Positions 18,256 through 25,538 of a DNA stretch of 64,000 nt are shown piece after piece. The DNA lies in NCBI GenBank assembly GCA_900548405.1, contig UNSJ01000004.1:4045-68044 (forward strand), read 5' to 3'. The notes under the pieces are model-generated. The model made no database searches. It saw only the letters and a program-made list of their open reading frames with translations, and was not told the DNA's origin. The DNA comes from Candidatus Gastranaerophilales bacterium (lineage in GTDB: Bacteria > Cyanobacteriota > Vampirovibrionia > Gastranaerophilales > Gastranaerophilaceae). Numbering within the stretch: the stretch's first letter is position 1; each line of letters opens with the position of its first letter. The position numbers and the translations under genes were made by a program.

Positions 18256-18924
18256 TTACATATCAAATGTTTTAATCAAATCGACTTCATCAGCATCTTT
18301 AATCGGTGTTGTTAAGATTATATCGTTCAATTTTTTCATTGTATTTTCCGTATTACTTCTGTTGGTGCGCATTGCAACAAGGTGGTTTTCTCCTCCAACT
18401 TGTTTAAACCCGAGTTTTGAATACTTTGATACGGTGTCGAACGGACCGTTTAAAATTGCTGTCAAATCTAATAAACCGGCTTTGCTTTCTAAAAAATTAC
18501 CAAACATCTGCTTAAATAAGGTTTGTCCTGCAAGTGTGACTTTTTTACCTGTTTCAACAGGCCATGTGCAGATGCAGTCTAAGTGAAATTTCTTCTCACC
18601 CTGCTCAAATGTTATAATCCCGCAAGGTTTATTCTCCTTGAATGCAACGAAGCATTTTCTGCCTTTTTCAAATGCTTTATTAACAGCTACTTCAAGCATT
18701 TCATGCCAACGTTCATATTCGTGTTTTTGGATGCGTTTTGACGGGTAAAGTTCATCCATTTTTATTGTGTTTTTTAATTTTTCTAAAAAGTTTTTGTCTT
18801 TATTGGTAATCTGAAACAAATCAATATTCGTTTCCATATTTTTAATACAGGTAGTGGACCTTGCGACAGGTATTCCTTTAAATGTCGTGTGAGAGGCACT
18901 TTTGCAGCTGTTATAAATTTCCAT
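18256..18924 (-). CDS. GNAT-like acetyltransferase, tentative
   Basis: The ATG at 18924 (MEIYNSCK) is chosen because AAAGGA lies 8 bp upstream; an in-frame ATG at 18951 lies inside a hairpin. The central part (about 100-200) has an alternating pattern reminiscent of GNAT enzymes: KCFVAFKENKPCGIITFEQ, then a strand, and GQTLFKQMFGNF, followed by YSKLGFKQVGG near 195, a frequent GNAT ending. The N-terminal 20 residues include HTTFKGIPV, similar to short motifs in three other proteins here. Substrate is unknown. The gene sits immediately downstream of prepilin gene A, past a terminator-like hairpin. Confidence 0.6.
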   Translation of the reverse strand: MEIYNSCKSASHTTFKGIPVARSTTCIKNMETNIDLFQITNKDKNFLEKLKNTIKMDELYPSKRIQKHEYERWHEMLEVAVNKAFEKGRKCFVAFKENKPCGIITFEQGEKKFHLDCICTWPVETGKKVTLAGQTLFKQMFGNFLESKAGLLDLTAILNGPFDTVSKYSKLGFKQVGGENHLVAMRTNRSNTENTMKKLNDIILTTPIKDADEVDLIKTFDM

Positions 18925-18926
18925 AA

Positions 18927-18962
18927 AAACTTTCCTTTTGATTATTATCAAAAGGAAAGTTT
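18927..18962 (-). terminator. 16-bp-stem hairpin: terminator of prepilin A overlapping downstream RBS
   Basis: The arms AAACTTTCCTTTTGAT and ATCAAAAGGAAAGTTT pair perfectly around TATT. Read on the minus strand, the hairpin follows the prepilin gene stop by about 50 bp and ends in TTTTT, as an intrinsic terminator would. The descending arm contains AAAGGA, the likely ribosome binding site of the acetyltransferase-like gene, so folding would also hide that site. Confidence 0.7.
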
Positions 18963-19009
18963 CATAAAGATTGAAAATTGTTATTAGTTTAAGTTTTTTT
19001 AAGTGTTAT

Positions 19010-19729
19010 TTACCAGGGATAATCTTTTGCGATTTCCCATTGGTCATTCATAATAAGTGCAGAACACCAATAGCCTGTGCCTGTTTTGCTGCATCTGTTG
19101 CTGCCGCTGCCCATAATACTTTCTCGTGAATATGTTCCATAACTCCAAGCATCAGGAGTTCCATCTCCTCCGAGCGGCTGCAAACCATGTTTTGGTGAAA
19201 ACAAAAACAAAAAGGTATCTTTTCCGATTTGGTTAGGCTTTTTTATGCCGTTTGTGTCTATGCCCACCCATATACCGTCTGTTGTTACAAAATTCAGTGT
19301 AATCATACTTCCGTCTGACAGTATAAAGTTTGATGCAGAGCTCGAACCTGAGGCATAAGTTGTTCCGCCGTAGTTTGAACCGTTCAAAAGTTTTCTCGGA
19401 GCCATTGACCATAATTCTGCAGGTGTTATTTCCTGTGTATATTGAACGTATTTTTTTATATATTTCTCAAAAAAGGCATGTCCGTTCAAATTGTTATCCC
19501 AGTTGGCAACAGATTCGTTTTCAACTTCAGAAAGCTTAATTGCCTGTTGTACAATACTGTATGCCTTTTTTAGCCTCGAAAGTGTTTCATGCTTTTGATA
19601 ATTGGTTATCACGGCAGGAATAGTTAATGCTGCCACCACCCCAATAATGCCGAGAGTGACCAAGACCTCAGCCAGAGTAAACCCATACACCTTGCCAAAA
19701 TAACAGCGCTTTTTACTAACTAACCCCAA
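19010..19729 (-). CDS. Prepilin-like protein A (body), behind out-of-frame C10 leader
   Basis: The body contains GFTLAEVLVTLGIIGVVAAL from about residue 16, a prepilin peptidase site plus hydrophobic helix. The C-terminal region has D-T-N-G-x3-P-N-x2-G-x-D (possible cation-binding loop) and Cys pairs (CSKTGTGYWCS). The coordinate start is a TTG at 19729 without a convincing ribosome binding site. The only strong site (AGGAGG) precedes the ATG at 19833, whose frame runs into C10 and stops. With one more base it would fuse to this body. Role as pilin or pseudopilin is inferred from the signature; substrate and assembly machine are unknown. Confidence 0.8.
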   Translation of the reverse strand: MGLVSKKRCYFGKVYGFTLAEVLVTLGIIGVVAALTIPAVITNYQKHETLSRLKKAYSIVQQAIKLSEVENESVANWDNNLNGHAFFEKYIKKYVQYTQEITPAELWSMAPRKLLNGSNYGGTTYASGSSSASNFILSDGSMITLNFVTTDGIWVGIDTNGIKKPNQIGKDTFLFLFSPKHGLQPLGGDGTPDAWSYGTYSRESIMGSGSNRCSKTGTGYWCSALIMNDQWEIAKDYPW

Positions 19730-19833
19730 AAAGTTTAAAAAACTATAAAAGCGCCCTTTAAAAACTCTTCCCGATGTGGCTACGTACGTAGTACCGGGGG
19801 GGGGGCAATCCTTAAAGCTTTTGAATATAACAT
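19730..19833 (-). repeat. Leader A: ATG, poly-C/G10 tract, palindrome
   Basis: On the minus strand AGGAGG-N6-ATG (19833) opens MLYSKALRIAPPP, running into ten C (19805-19796 on this strand; G on the plus strand), and as sequenced it stops a few codons later. Eleven (or eight) C would continue PPPGTTYVATSGR through about 23 stop-free codons into the prepilin body. Just after the tract is the perfect 12-bp palindrome CTACGTACGTAG (19780-19791), which encodes GTTYVA in the fused frame, close to GATHVA at loci B and D. Confidence 0.75.
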
Positions 19834-19857
19834 AATTGACCTCCTTGTTGTGTCTTC

Positions 19858-19886
19858 ATTATTTATTATTACGGAAGTTTTGTCAA
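19858..19886 (-). promoter_or_regulatory. Promoter of prepilin locus A
   Basis: TTGACA (19886-19881) and AATAAT (19863-19858) are spaced by exactly 17 bp on the minus strand, 25 bp before the leader ATG. The same TTGACA-17-AATAAT arrangement occurs at loci C and E. Confidence 0.75.
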
Positions 19887-19904
19887 GAGTATAATAATTT
19901 TAAC

Positions 19905-20600
19905 CTATACATTAAGTTTATATCCGCCGCCGTATATTGTTTCAATGTATTTTTTGCCGTCTGAAATTTTATCAAGCTTTGTGCGTAAATGTCTTATATG
20001 CACCCTAATTGTTTCTATGTCATCGTCAGGTGAATAGCCCCAAATATCTTTTAAAAGCTGCGCAGATGATACCATATTTCCGTGGTTTTGGAAAAGCAAA
20101 TTAAAAATGTCAAACTCAATTGGTGTTAATTTTGCTGTTTTTTCTTTAATTTTTACACTATAAACTTCGGGAAGCAATGTAATATCGCCTAAAGACAATA
20201 GTTCTCTTACAGATGCGCTTTCAGGAATTTGTCGGGTACGTTTTAAAAGGGCGCGAACCCTTACCTGCAATTCTTCCATTTCAAAAGGTTTTACAAGGTA
20301 ATCGTCAACTCCGATATTAAAACCGTTAACTTTATCATTGATTTGAGATAGAGCAGTCAGCATCAATATGGGGATATTTTTTGTATCATCATTTTTTCTT
20401 ATTCTCTGTGCAACGGTAAAACCGTCAACGTCAGGCATCATTACATCCAAAATTACAAGGGCAGGTAATTCTTGTTTGCACAATGCAAAACCTTTAATTC
20501 CGTCACACGCCTGCACAACTTTATAACCGCATAATTCAAGGTTAACTTTTATAAGTTCGTTTATTGCCGAATCGTCATCAATTACTAATATTTTATTCAT
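19905..20600 (-). CDS. OmpR/PhoB-family response regulator
   Basis: The 231-residue protein has a receiver domain with acidic pocket D8-D9-D10, phosphoacceptor D52 (VILDVMMPD) and the conserved Lys in LVKPFE. A winged-helix DNA-binding domain follows (about 130-231, IRVHIRHLRTKLD and ETIYGGGYKL). It resembles cyanobacterial RpaA/RpaB-type and PhoB-type regulators. No histidine kinase is adjacent, so it is an orphan in this window and its partner cannot be named. It is divergent from speD across 239 bp and lies beside prepilin locus A, but regulation of that locus is only a possibility. Confidence 0.9.
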   Translation of the reverse strand: MNKILVIDDDSAINELIKVNLELCGYKVVQACDGIKGFALCKQELPALVILDVMMPDVDGFTVAQRIRKNDDTKNIPILMLTALSQINDKVNGFNIGVDDYLVKPFEMEELQVRVRALLKRTRQIPESASVRELLSLGDITLLPEVYSVKIKEKTAKLTPIEFDIFNLLFQNHGNMVSSAQLLKDIWGYSPDDDIETIRVHIRHLRTKLDKISDGKKYIETIYGGGYKLNV

Positions 20601-20750
20601 ATTTGAATTCTATATTTAATAGAATAAAAATTCAACTGTATTTGTTAAAAAAACTTAATAAAAATAGCCTGTTTGAATGATACAATATATCTTATTTTTA
20701 GGCATATTTATTTGAAAAGAATTGTAAAATTTTTAATTTAAAGTGTAAAA

Positions 20751-20779
20751 TTTACAAATTTTCAGATTTTTATTGTAAT
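20751..20779 (+). promoter_or_regulatory. Likely speD promoter
   Basis: TTTACA (20751-20756), a 17-bp spacer and TGTAAT (20774-20779) lie about 60 bp before the speD start. The whole 20601-20839 gap is very AT-rich, and no conserved riboswitch-like structure was recognised in it. Confidence 0.45.
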
Positions 20780-20839
20780 ATGTTTATTGCGAAAGCAAAT
20801 AGGTAGTAGATAAGTATACATTTATAGGAGGCACATGAA

Positions 20840-21295
20840 TTGGCAGTAACATCACCATTTACAACGTTTCAAGAGAACGGTAAAAAAGAAATCCACTTAG
20901 GACAACATGTTTTAGCAGAATTTTTTGAATGTGATCCAAACACATTAAATAGTATTGATAAAGTAGAAAAATATATGGTGGATGCCGCCCTTGAATGTGG
21001 TGCTACGATAGTCCAAAAATGTTTCCATATGTTTAACCCCTACGGTGTTTCAGGTGTAGTTATTATTTCAGAAAGCCATTTAGCTATTCACACCTGGCCT
21101 GAACTCGGTTATGCGGCAGTTGATTTATTCACATGCGGAGATAAATGTGATCCGAAAATTTCTTATGAATTTTTGAAGAACAAATTTAATTCTAAAAAAG
21201 CAACTTTCTCTGAACTTAAAAGAGGTATTATTGACGAAGAAACTCTTAAAGTTGCTGAAAAACCTTTTGAAATTATGCAGCAGTTTGCTGACTAG
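20840..21295 (+). CDS. speD: S-adenosylmethionine decarboxylase proenzyme
   Basis: The 151-residue proenzyme has the self-cleavage site E78-S79 in SESHLAIHTWPE; S79 becomes the pyruvoyl cofactor, with H84 and C99 as the usual processing and proton-donor residues. It makes decarboxylated SAM for spermidine synthesis. The start is TTG at 20840, set 8 bp from AGGAGG. An ATG at 20835 only 3 bp from the same site opens MNWQ and stops, overlapping the real start, so it is a decoy or a tiny upstream ORF. A CGTAGCC-type hairpin begins at the last base of the stop codon, an arrangement repeated at ahcY. Confidence 0.9.
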   Translation: MAVTSPFTTFQENGKKEIHLGQHVLAEFFECDPNTLNSIDKVEKYMVDAALECGATIVQKCFHMFNPYGVSGVVIISESHLAIHTWPELGYAAVDLFTCGDKCDPKISYEFLKNKFNSKKATFSELKRGIIDEETLKVAEKPFEIMQQFAD

Positions 21296-21372
21296 GAGCA
21301 TAGCCGCTCCACCCAAAACTCAAGTTTTGCATGAACTTGTGAGATGATAGCTAAAGAGGAAGCGTAGCCTCT
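21295..21372 (+). repeat. Two diverged copies of the CGTAGCC hairpin repeat after speD
   Basis: Copy 1 (21295-21310) forms GGAGCA-TAGC-CGCTCC, then ACCC and a second hairpin CAAAACT/AGTTTTG. Copy 2 (21355-21372) is AGAGG-loop-CCTCT containing AAGCGTAG, then ACCCG and CACTTGGGTTTTGCA. The copies are about 61 bp apart, and both carry ACCC after the hairpin and TTTTGCA further on. The stem bases differ between copies but still pair. A similar two-copy layout follows ahcY at 53044. Confidence 0.65.
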
Positions 21373-21420
21373 GCACCCGACACTTGGGTTTTGCAGGAAC
21401 TTTATATATTTTGATAGCAT

Positions 21421-21446
21421 AAAGACCATTACAAAAATGGTCTTTT
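21421..21446 (+). terminator. Rho-independent terminator after speD
   Basis: The stem AAAGACCATT / AATGGTCTTT is followed by a T-rich run (TTGTTTTTG). It ends the speD transcript about 125 bp after the stop, so the two hairpin repeats lie inside the 3' UTR. Confidence 0.8.
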
Positions 21447-21484
21447 GTTTTTGTTAAATCATGTAAAACATTTGACAAATTGCC

Positions 21485-21513
21485 ATGACAAACGCTTTCT
21501 CTTTTTGTATTAT
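21485..21513 (+). promoter_or_regulatory. Promoter for the 159-aa hypothetical gene
   Basis: ATGACA (21485-21490) and TATTAT (21508-21513) have a 17-bp spacer. The ATG at 21534 follows about 20 bp later with AGGGGG in between. Confidence 0.5.
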
Positions 21514-21533
21514 TGGTGTAATAGGGGGTTGAA

Positions 21534-22013
21534 ATGCCGGAAGATATTATTGAAAAGAAATCAAATTTTGACTTAACTTCAAGAAGTGCTTTTTCAAGAG
21601 AAGAAGAAGTGTTTACTTCACGTTCTTATGCAGCGCTTTTAGCTAAAAATATTATTCCTTATTCTCATAGAAAAATTGCTGATAATTATGTTATTGTTAA
21701 ACGTATTTTTAAGTTTCAGGCAGTTATGTCAAGGATTTCAAATGCCGAAAAATCAATGCTTGCAAAATATGATTTTAACACCCTTGAATTTACTACCGTT
21801 AAGCAGATGTATGAGGAACTCGCTCTGCTTCAAAAATGGTCTGTTTCAGGTGATGAAAAACTAAAGGCAGATGCTGATTTGATTCTTGAAATCAGAACAA
21901 AAGAGCTTAAGTTTATTGTCGCAAACAGGTATGCAAATATTTCAAACGAAATATACAAAGGGTATCTTGCTCTTGAAAATTATTTTCAGGAAATCAGCAA
22001 GTATAATGATTAA
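21534..22013 (+). CDS. Hypothetical helical protein, 159 aa
   Basis: I do not recognise this family. The protein has no signal peptide or membrane segment. It is predicted mostly helical from residue 30 onward, with regular charged/hydrophobic spacing (KQMYEELALLQKWS, ADADLILEIRTKELKFIVANRYANISNEIYKGYLAL). AGGGGG precedes the ATG. It is monocistronic between its own promoter and a small gap before the next unknown gene. Its compact helical nature suggests a cytoplasmic protein-binding or regulatory role, but this is a guess. Confidence 0.65.
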   Translation: MPEDIIEKKSNFDLTSRSAFSREEEVFTSRSYAALLAKNIIPYSHRKIADNYVIVKRIFKFQAVMSRISNAEKSMLAKYDFNTLEFTTVKQMYEELALLQKWSVSGDEKLKADADLILEIRTKELKFIVANRYANISNEIYKGYLALENYFQEISKYND

Positions 22014-22096
22014 TTGTTAACTGTTGTAAATATTCTCTGTATTTAATGCAATAAAATTTTTTTTCTGCCTTTGAACAAGAGGAAAGGTAAATTCGT

Positions 22097-22651
22097 ATGG
22101 GTGTAAATGCTGTAAATTCATATATTCCTGCAACAATGCCAAAAGCAGTTTCTCCAAATACTGTACCTGCATCATTGGTTCAAGAAAATAAAATGAGCGA
22201 TTCAACTAAAGCTTTGATTGGTTTAGGTGTATTAGGTAGTGTATCTGCAGGCTCATTATTGGTACACAGGCACTATAACACGAAAGCTGCAAATGAAATC
22301 AAAGAACTTGCTGAAAGATTATTGAAAAAGCCTGAAACATTTGATTTGCAATCAATAAAAGATATAGCAGGAGGATTTGCGAAAGATGGTCTTTTGAAAA
22401 GTGGTGACTCACTTGTATTTATGCCTAAAAATATGCTTATGGAACTGGTTGAAAAATCGCCGACAAGTAAATGGTCAAAGATTATAAAAGCAATGAATTT
22501 ATCCGATAAAGGGTTTAGTGTTGTTGTGAGAAGCTCTGATAAGCAAATCCTTAATGATACTATGAGATATTTCGAACCTCAGCAGATACTTTTTAAAGAT
22601 ATGTCTGATGCGTTTAAAAACGGAGAAATGTTTGTCACTAATATCAATTAA
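22097..22651 (+). CDS. Hypothetical single-span membrane protein, 184 aa
   Basis: The family is not recognised. The N-terminus is uncharged and Asn/Pro-rich. One hydrophobic Gly/Ser-rich segment lies near residues 38-58 (ALIGLGVLGSVSAGSLLV), and a soluble C-terminal part of about 125 residues contains SLVFMPKNMLMEL and FSVVVRSSD. The layout suggests a small inner-membrane-anchored protein. GAGGAAAGG precedes the ATG. A bidirectional terminator separates it from the convergent rpsP gene. Confidence 0.65.
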   Translation: MGVNAVNSYIPATMPKAVSPNTVPASLVQENKMSDSTKALIGLGVLGSVSAGSLLVHRHYNTKAANEIKELAERLLKKPETFDLQSIKDIAGGFAKDGLLKSGDSLVFMPKNMLMELVEKSPTSKWSKIIKAMNLSDKGFSVVVRSSDKQILNDTMRYFEPQQILFKDMSDAFKNGEMFVTNIN

Positions 22652-22666
22652 ACAATTTTTCCAAAT

Positions 22667-22696
22667 AAAAAAAGCCTCAATAAAGAGGCTTTTTTT
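22667..22696. terminator. Bidirectional terminator between 184-aa gene and rpsP
   Basis: The stem AAAAGCCTC / GAGGCTTTT is flanked by runs of A on the left and T on the right, so it can stop transcription in both directions between two convergent genes. Confidence 0.85.
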
Positions 22697-22718
22697 ATGA
22701 ATTATTTTTTCTTTCAGT

Positions 22719-23114
22719 TTACGCTTCAGCAGTTGCTTCTTCAGCAGGAGCTTCACTTGCTGCTTCTGCTGCCGCTTTAGCTTCTGCCTCAGCAGCTGCT
22801 TTTGCTTCAGCTTCAGCTTGAGCCTTAGCTTGAGCTTTTTTAGAAAGCTTTACAGTTTCTTTTTTAACGTAGTTTAAAGTACCGTCTTCATTACAGTTTT
22901 TAATTAAGTAAGCAACTGTTTCTGTCGGTTGAGCACCTTTTTTAATCCATTCTAAAGCTGCTGGTTTATCTAATTGCATAACTTTGGTTTTAGGATTATA
23001 ATGTCCCAATTCTTGAATAGGTCGTCCTTCACGTTTTGTTGTTGAATTGATTACGATAATTCTGTATGTAGGGTTCTTTTTAGAGCCTAGTCTTTTTAAT
23101 CTGATTTTTAACAT
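22719..23114 (-). CDS. rpsP: 30S ribosomal protein S16
   Basis: Residues 1-80 match bS16: MLKIRLKRLGSKKNPTYRII at the start, GRPIQELGHYNP near 30 and ALEWIKKGAQPTETV near 55. S16 stabilises the 5' domain of 16S rRNA. The protein is 131 residues, longer than the usual 80-90, because of an Ala/Glu/Lys-rich repetitive tail (about 95-131) made of AEAEAKAAAEA-type repeats. Such low-complexity tails occur in some S16 proteins; its role is unknown. The genes often linked to rpsP (rimM, trmD, ffh) are not adjacent. Confidence 0.95.
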   Translation of the reverse strand: MLKIRLKRLGSKKNPTYRIIVINSTTKREGRPIQELGHYNPKTKVMQLDKPAALEWIKKGAQPTETVAYLIKNCNEDGTLNYVKKETVKLSKKAQAKAQAEAEAKAAAEAEAKAAAEAASEAPAEEATAEA

Positions 23115-23285
23115 TAGTTGTTTTCCTTCTTATTAGTTGTACTTTTACGGGATTATAACCGCCGCTTGTTACTTTCCCTTGAACAAGGCTAAGAGGAATT
23201 GCCCGTTCCATTATTTATAAAACCACAAACGATTTTGCTAATCAAGTATTGATTAACAAATATTATGATAATTTTTTCCATCCTC

Positions 23286-23330
23286 TATAAGGAATGTAAA
23301 TAGTTTGAATTTATATAAATATTCCTTATA
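23286..23330 (+). promoter_or_regulatory. Inverted repeat abutting the ATPase start codon
   Basis: The arms TATAAGGAAT (23286-23295) and ATTCCTTATA (23321-23330) are perfectly complementary, and the right arm touches the ATG at 23331. No Shine-Dalgarno lies next to that ATG; the only AAGGA-like sequence is in the left arm. It may be an operator or an RNA hairpin affecting translation start. Confidence 0.45.
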
Positions 23331-24686
23331 ATGAGTATTATGGAAGGTTTAGATACAAGCAAGCTTGATGAACTTAAATATAAAGTTAAGGATAAGTTAG
23401 ATGAAACGCAATTATTTCGTTTTAAAGGAACTGTATCTAAACTTTTGGGGCTGACCGTTGAGGTTAAGCTTCCCGGTTTGAAAGTCGGTGACTTGTGCTA
23501 TATTGAAACAAAAGATGGACGTAAAAAACCTGCCGAAGTTCAGGCTTTTAAAGGTGAAGCTGCTCAATTGCTTTTGCTTTATGACGGAGAAGGCATCGGT
23601 CAGGGAAGTCTTGTTACAAGTACAGGAAAACCTATCATAATTCCTGTCGGTGATTTTCTTTTGGGAAGATTAATAAACCCTATGGGTGAACCAATTGACG
23701 GAAAACCTCTTGATACAACGGGAGCTATGTGGAGAGCTGTTGAAGGACCGCCTCCTGGACCTTTTGAAAGACCTATTATTACAGAAATATTTTCAACAGG
23801 TGTAAGAGCAATTGACAGCTGTATGACTATGGGATGCGGGCAGCGTTTGGGGCTGTTTGCCGGTTCGGGAGTAGGTAAAAGTACGCTTCTGGGTATGATT
23901 GCCAGAAATTCTGATGCGGATGTAAACGTTGTTGCTTTGATTGGAGAACGCGGACGTGAAGTTAAAGAATTCGTAGAAGATGCACTTGGTGAACTCGGTA
24001 TGTCTAAATCTGTTTTGGTTTGTTCCACAGGCGATCAACCGCCTTTGATTCGTCAAAAAGCGCTTCTTACTGCAACTGCGGTTTGTGAGTATTTTAGAGA
24101 TCAGGGAAAAAAAGTTTTTTTAATGACAGATACTGTTACACGTTGTGCTATGGCTGGTCGTGAAGTAGGGTTGTCACTGGGGGAACCTCCTACTATGAAG
24201 GGTTATCCTCCGTCAATATTTTCCTGGCTTCAAAAAGTTTTGGAACGTGCTGGAAACAGTCCTAAAGGCTCAATTACTGCTCTTTATACAGTTTTAATGG
24301 AGGGTGATGATATTTCAGACCCTATTGTTGATATTGTGCGTGGTATTGTTGACGGTCACATTTTCTTATCAAGAAAAGTTGCAGAAATGAATCATTATCC
24401 TGCTATTGATGTTTTAGGAAGTATTTCAAGGCTTATGTCTTCTATTGCAACCCCTGAACACAAAGAGGCTGCCGCAAAGATGAGAAAAATCCTTGCGATG
24501 TACAGAGAAAATAAGGACTTAATTGATGTTGGTATGTACCAGCCGGGTTCAAATCCTAAACTTGATATTGCAATTGAAATGATGCCTAGAGTTAATGCTT
24601 TTTTACAGCAGAGAACCTCGGATATTGTTAGTATGGATACTACTGTTCAAACTCTTGTTGATATGATGCAGGGCGTAGATATTTAA
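23331..24686 (+). CDS. FliI/SctN-type secretion ATPase
   Basis: The 451-residue protein is an F1-like hexameric ATPase of the flagellar/type III secretion class rather than a true ATP synthase beta subunit. Walker A is AGSGVGKST (177-185), followed by IARNSDADVNVVALIGERGREVKEF and VFLMTDTVTRCAMAGREVGLSLGEPPTMKGYPPS, which are FliI/SctN hallmarks. It normally unfolds and feeds substrates to the export gate FlhA/SctV. No other flagellar or injectisome genes are adjacent; the only possible partner in the window is the soluble FlhA-domain protein at 8.4-9.9 kb. A second ATG (23340) could be the start. Confidence 0.85.
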   Translation: MSIMEGLDTSKLDELKYKVKDKLDETQLFRFKGTVSKLLGLTVEVKLPGLKVGDLCYIETKDGRKKPAEVQAFKGEAAQLLLLYDGEGIGQGSLVTSTGKPIIIPVGDFLLGRLINPMGEPIDGKPLDTTGAMWRAVEGPPPGPFERPIITEIFSTGVRAIDSCMTMGCGQRLGLFAGSGVGKSTLLGMIARNSDADVNVVALIGERGREVKEFVEDALGELGMSKSVLVCSTGDQPPLIRQKALLTATAVCEYFRDQGKKVFLMTDTVTRCAMAGREVGLSLGEPPTMKGYPPSIFSWLQKVLERAGNSPKGSITALYTVLMEGDDISDPIVDIVRGIVDGHIFLSRKVAEMNHYPAIDVLGSISRLMSSIATPEHKEAAAKMRKILAMYRENKDLIDVGMYQPGSNPKLDIAIEMMPRVNAFLQQRTSDIVSMDTTVQTLVDMMQGVDI

Positions 24687-24730
24687 TTAATATAATTATT
24701 TTGTGGTAGAATATTTGCGGAGGAAAGAAA

Positions 24731-25531
24731 ATGAACTTACCGCAGAATTTTGTACCTGCTATGTTAATTACCCTTTTTGCAGGGTTAGCTACCGCAATAG
24801 GCGGCGGGATAGCATTTATTGTTAAAAAAGATAATTTAAAGGCTTTATCTGTGGGGCTTGGATTCTCAGCAGGTGTTATGATTTTTCTTTCATTTACAGA
24901 TATTTTGCCTGAGGCAGGAAAACTTCTTGCCGTTAATTTTCCGAATAAATACGAATGGCTTGTTTACGGCGGATTTATTATAGGTTTGGTCGTTGCAATT
25001 CTAATTGACTATTTTATCCCGGATCACATAGATACTGATGAAGTTTTAAATCCTGATGCTCCTTGCAAGCATCAGCACAGGATTAAACGTGCAGGTTTGT
25101 TTACAGCTGTTGCTATTTGTGTTCATAACTTTCCTGAGGGTATGGCTACATTTTTAACTACAACCCAAAATATTACTTTAGGTATTTCTGTGGGCTTAGC
25201 CATTGCTATACATAATATTCCGGAAGGAATTGCAGTTGCACTGCCTATTTATCATGTTACGGGTAAAAAACGTTATGCTATGTTATATGCGGCATTGTCA
25301 GGGATTACCGAACCCATAGGTGCAATAGTCGGGTTATTTTTGTTCAGCTTATTACTTCCCCAAATTATGATAGGAATGCTTATGGCTGCTGTTGCAGGTA
25401 TAATGATTTATCTTGCTTTTGACACACTTCTTCCGCTTGCAAGAGAATACGGAAACTGGCACTTATCTATGGTAGGTATTGTTTCCGGTATGCTTGTAAT
25501 CTGGGTCAGCCTTATACTGATAGGAGGATAA
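24731..25531 (+). CDS. ZIP-family divalent metal transporter, ZupT-like
   Basis: The 266-residue protein has about eight membrane segments and the two ZIP metal-site motifs, VHNFPEGM (near residue 137) and IHNIPEGI (near 163), in adjacent helices. A His-containing cytosolic loop (CKHQHR) precedes the first. ZIP proteins import zinc and sometimes iron or manganese into the cytoplasm. GGAGGAAAG precedes the ATG. The gene overlaps the ribosome binding site of the next radical SAM gene at its 3' end, so the two are probably cotranscribed. Confidence 0.9.
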   Translation: MNLPQNFVPAMLITLFAGLATAIGGGIAFIVKKDNLKALSVGLGFSAGVMIFLSFTDILPEAGKLLAVNFPNKYEWLVYGGFIIGLVVAILIDYFIPDHIDTDEVLNPDAPCKHQHRIKRAGLFTAVAICVHNFPEGMATFLTTTQNITLGISVGLAIAIHNIPEGIAVALPIYHVTGKKRYAMLYAALSGITEPIGAIVGLFLFSLLLPQIMIGMLMAAVAGIMIYLAFDTLLPLAREYGNWHLSMVGIVSGMLVIWVSLILIGG

Positions 25532-25538
25532 CGAAAGT

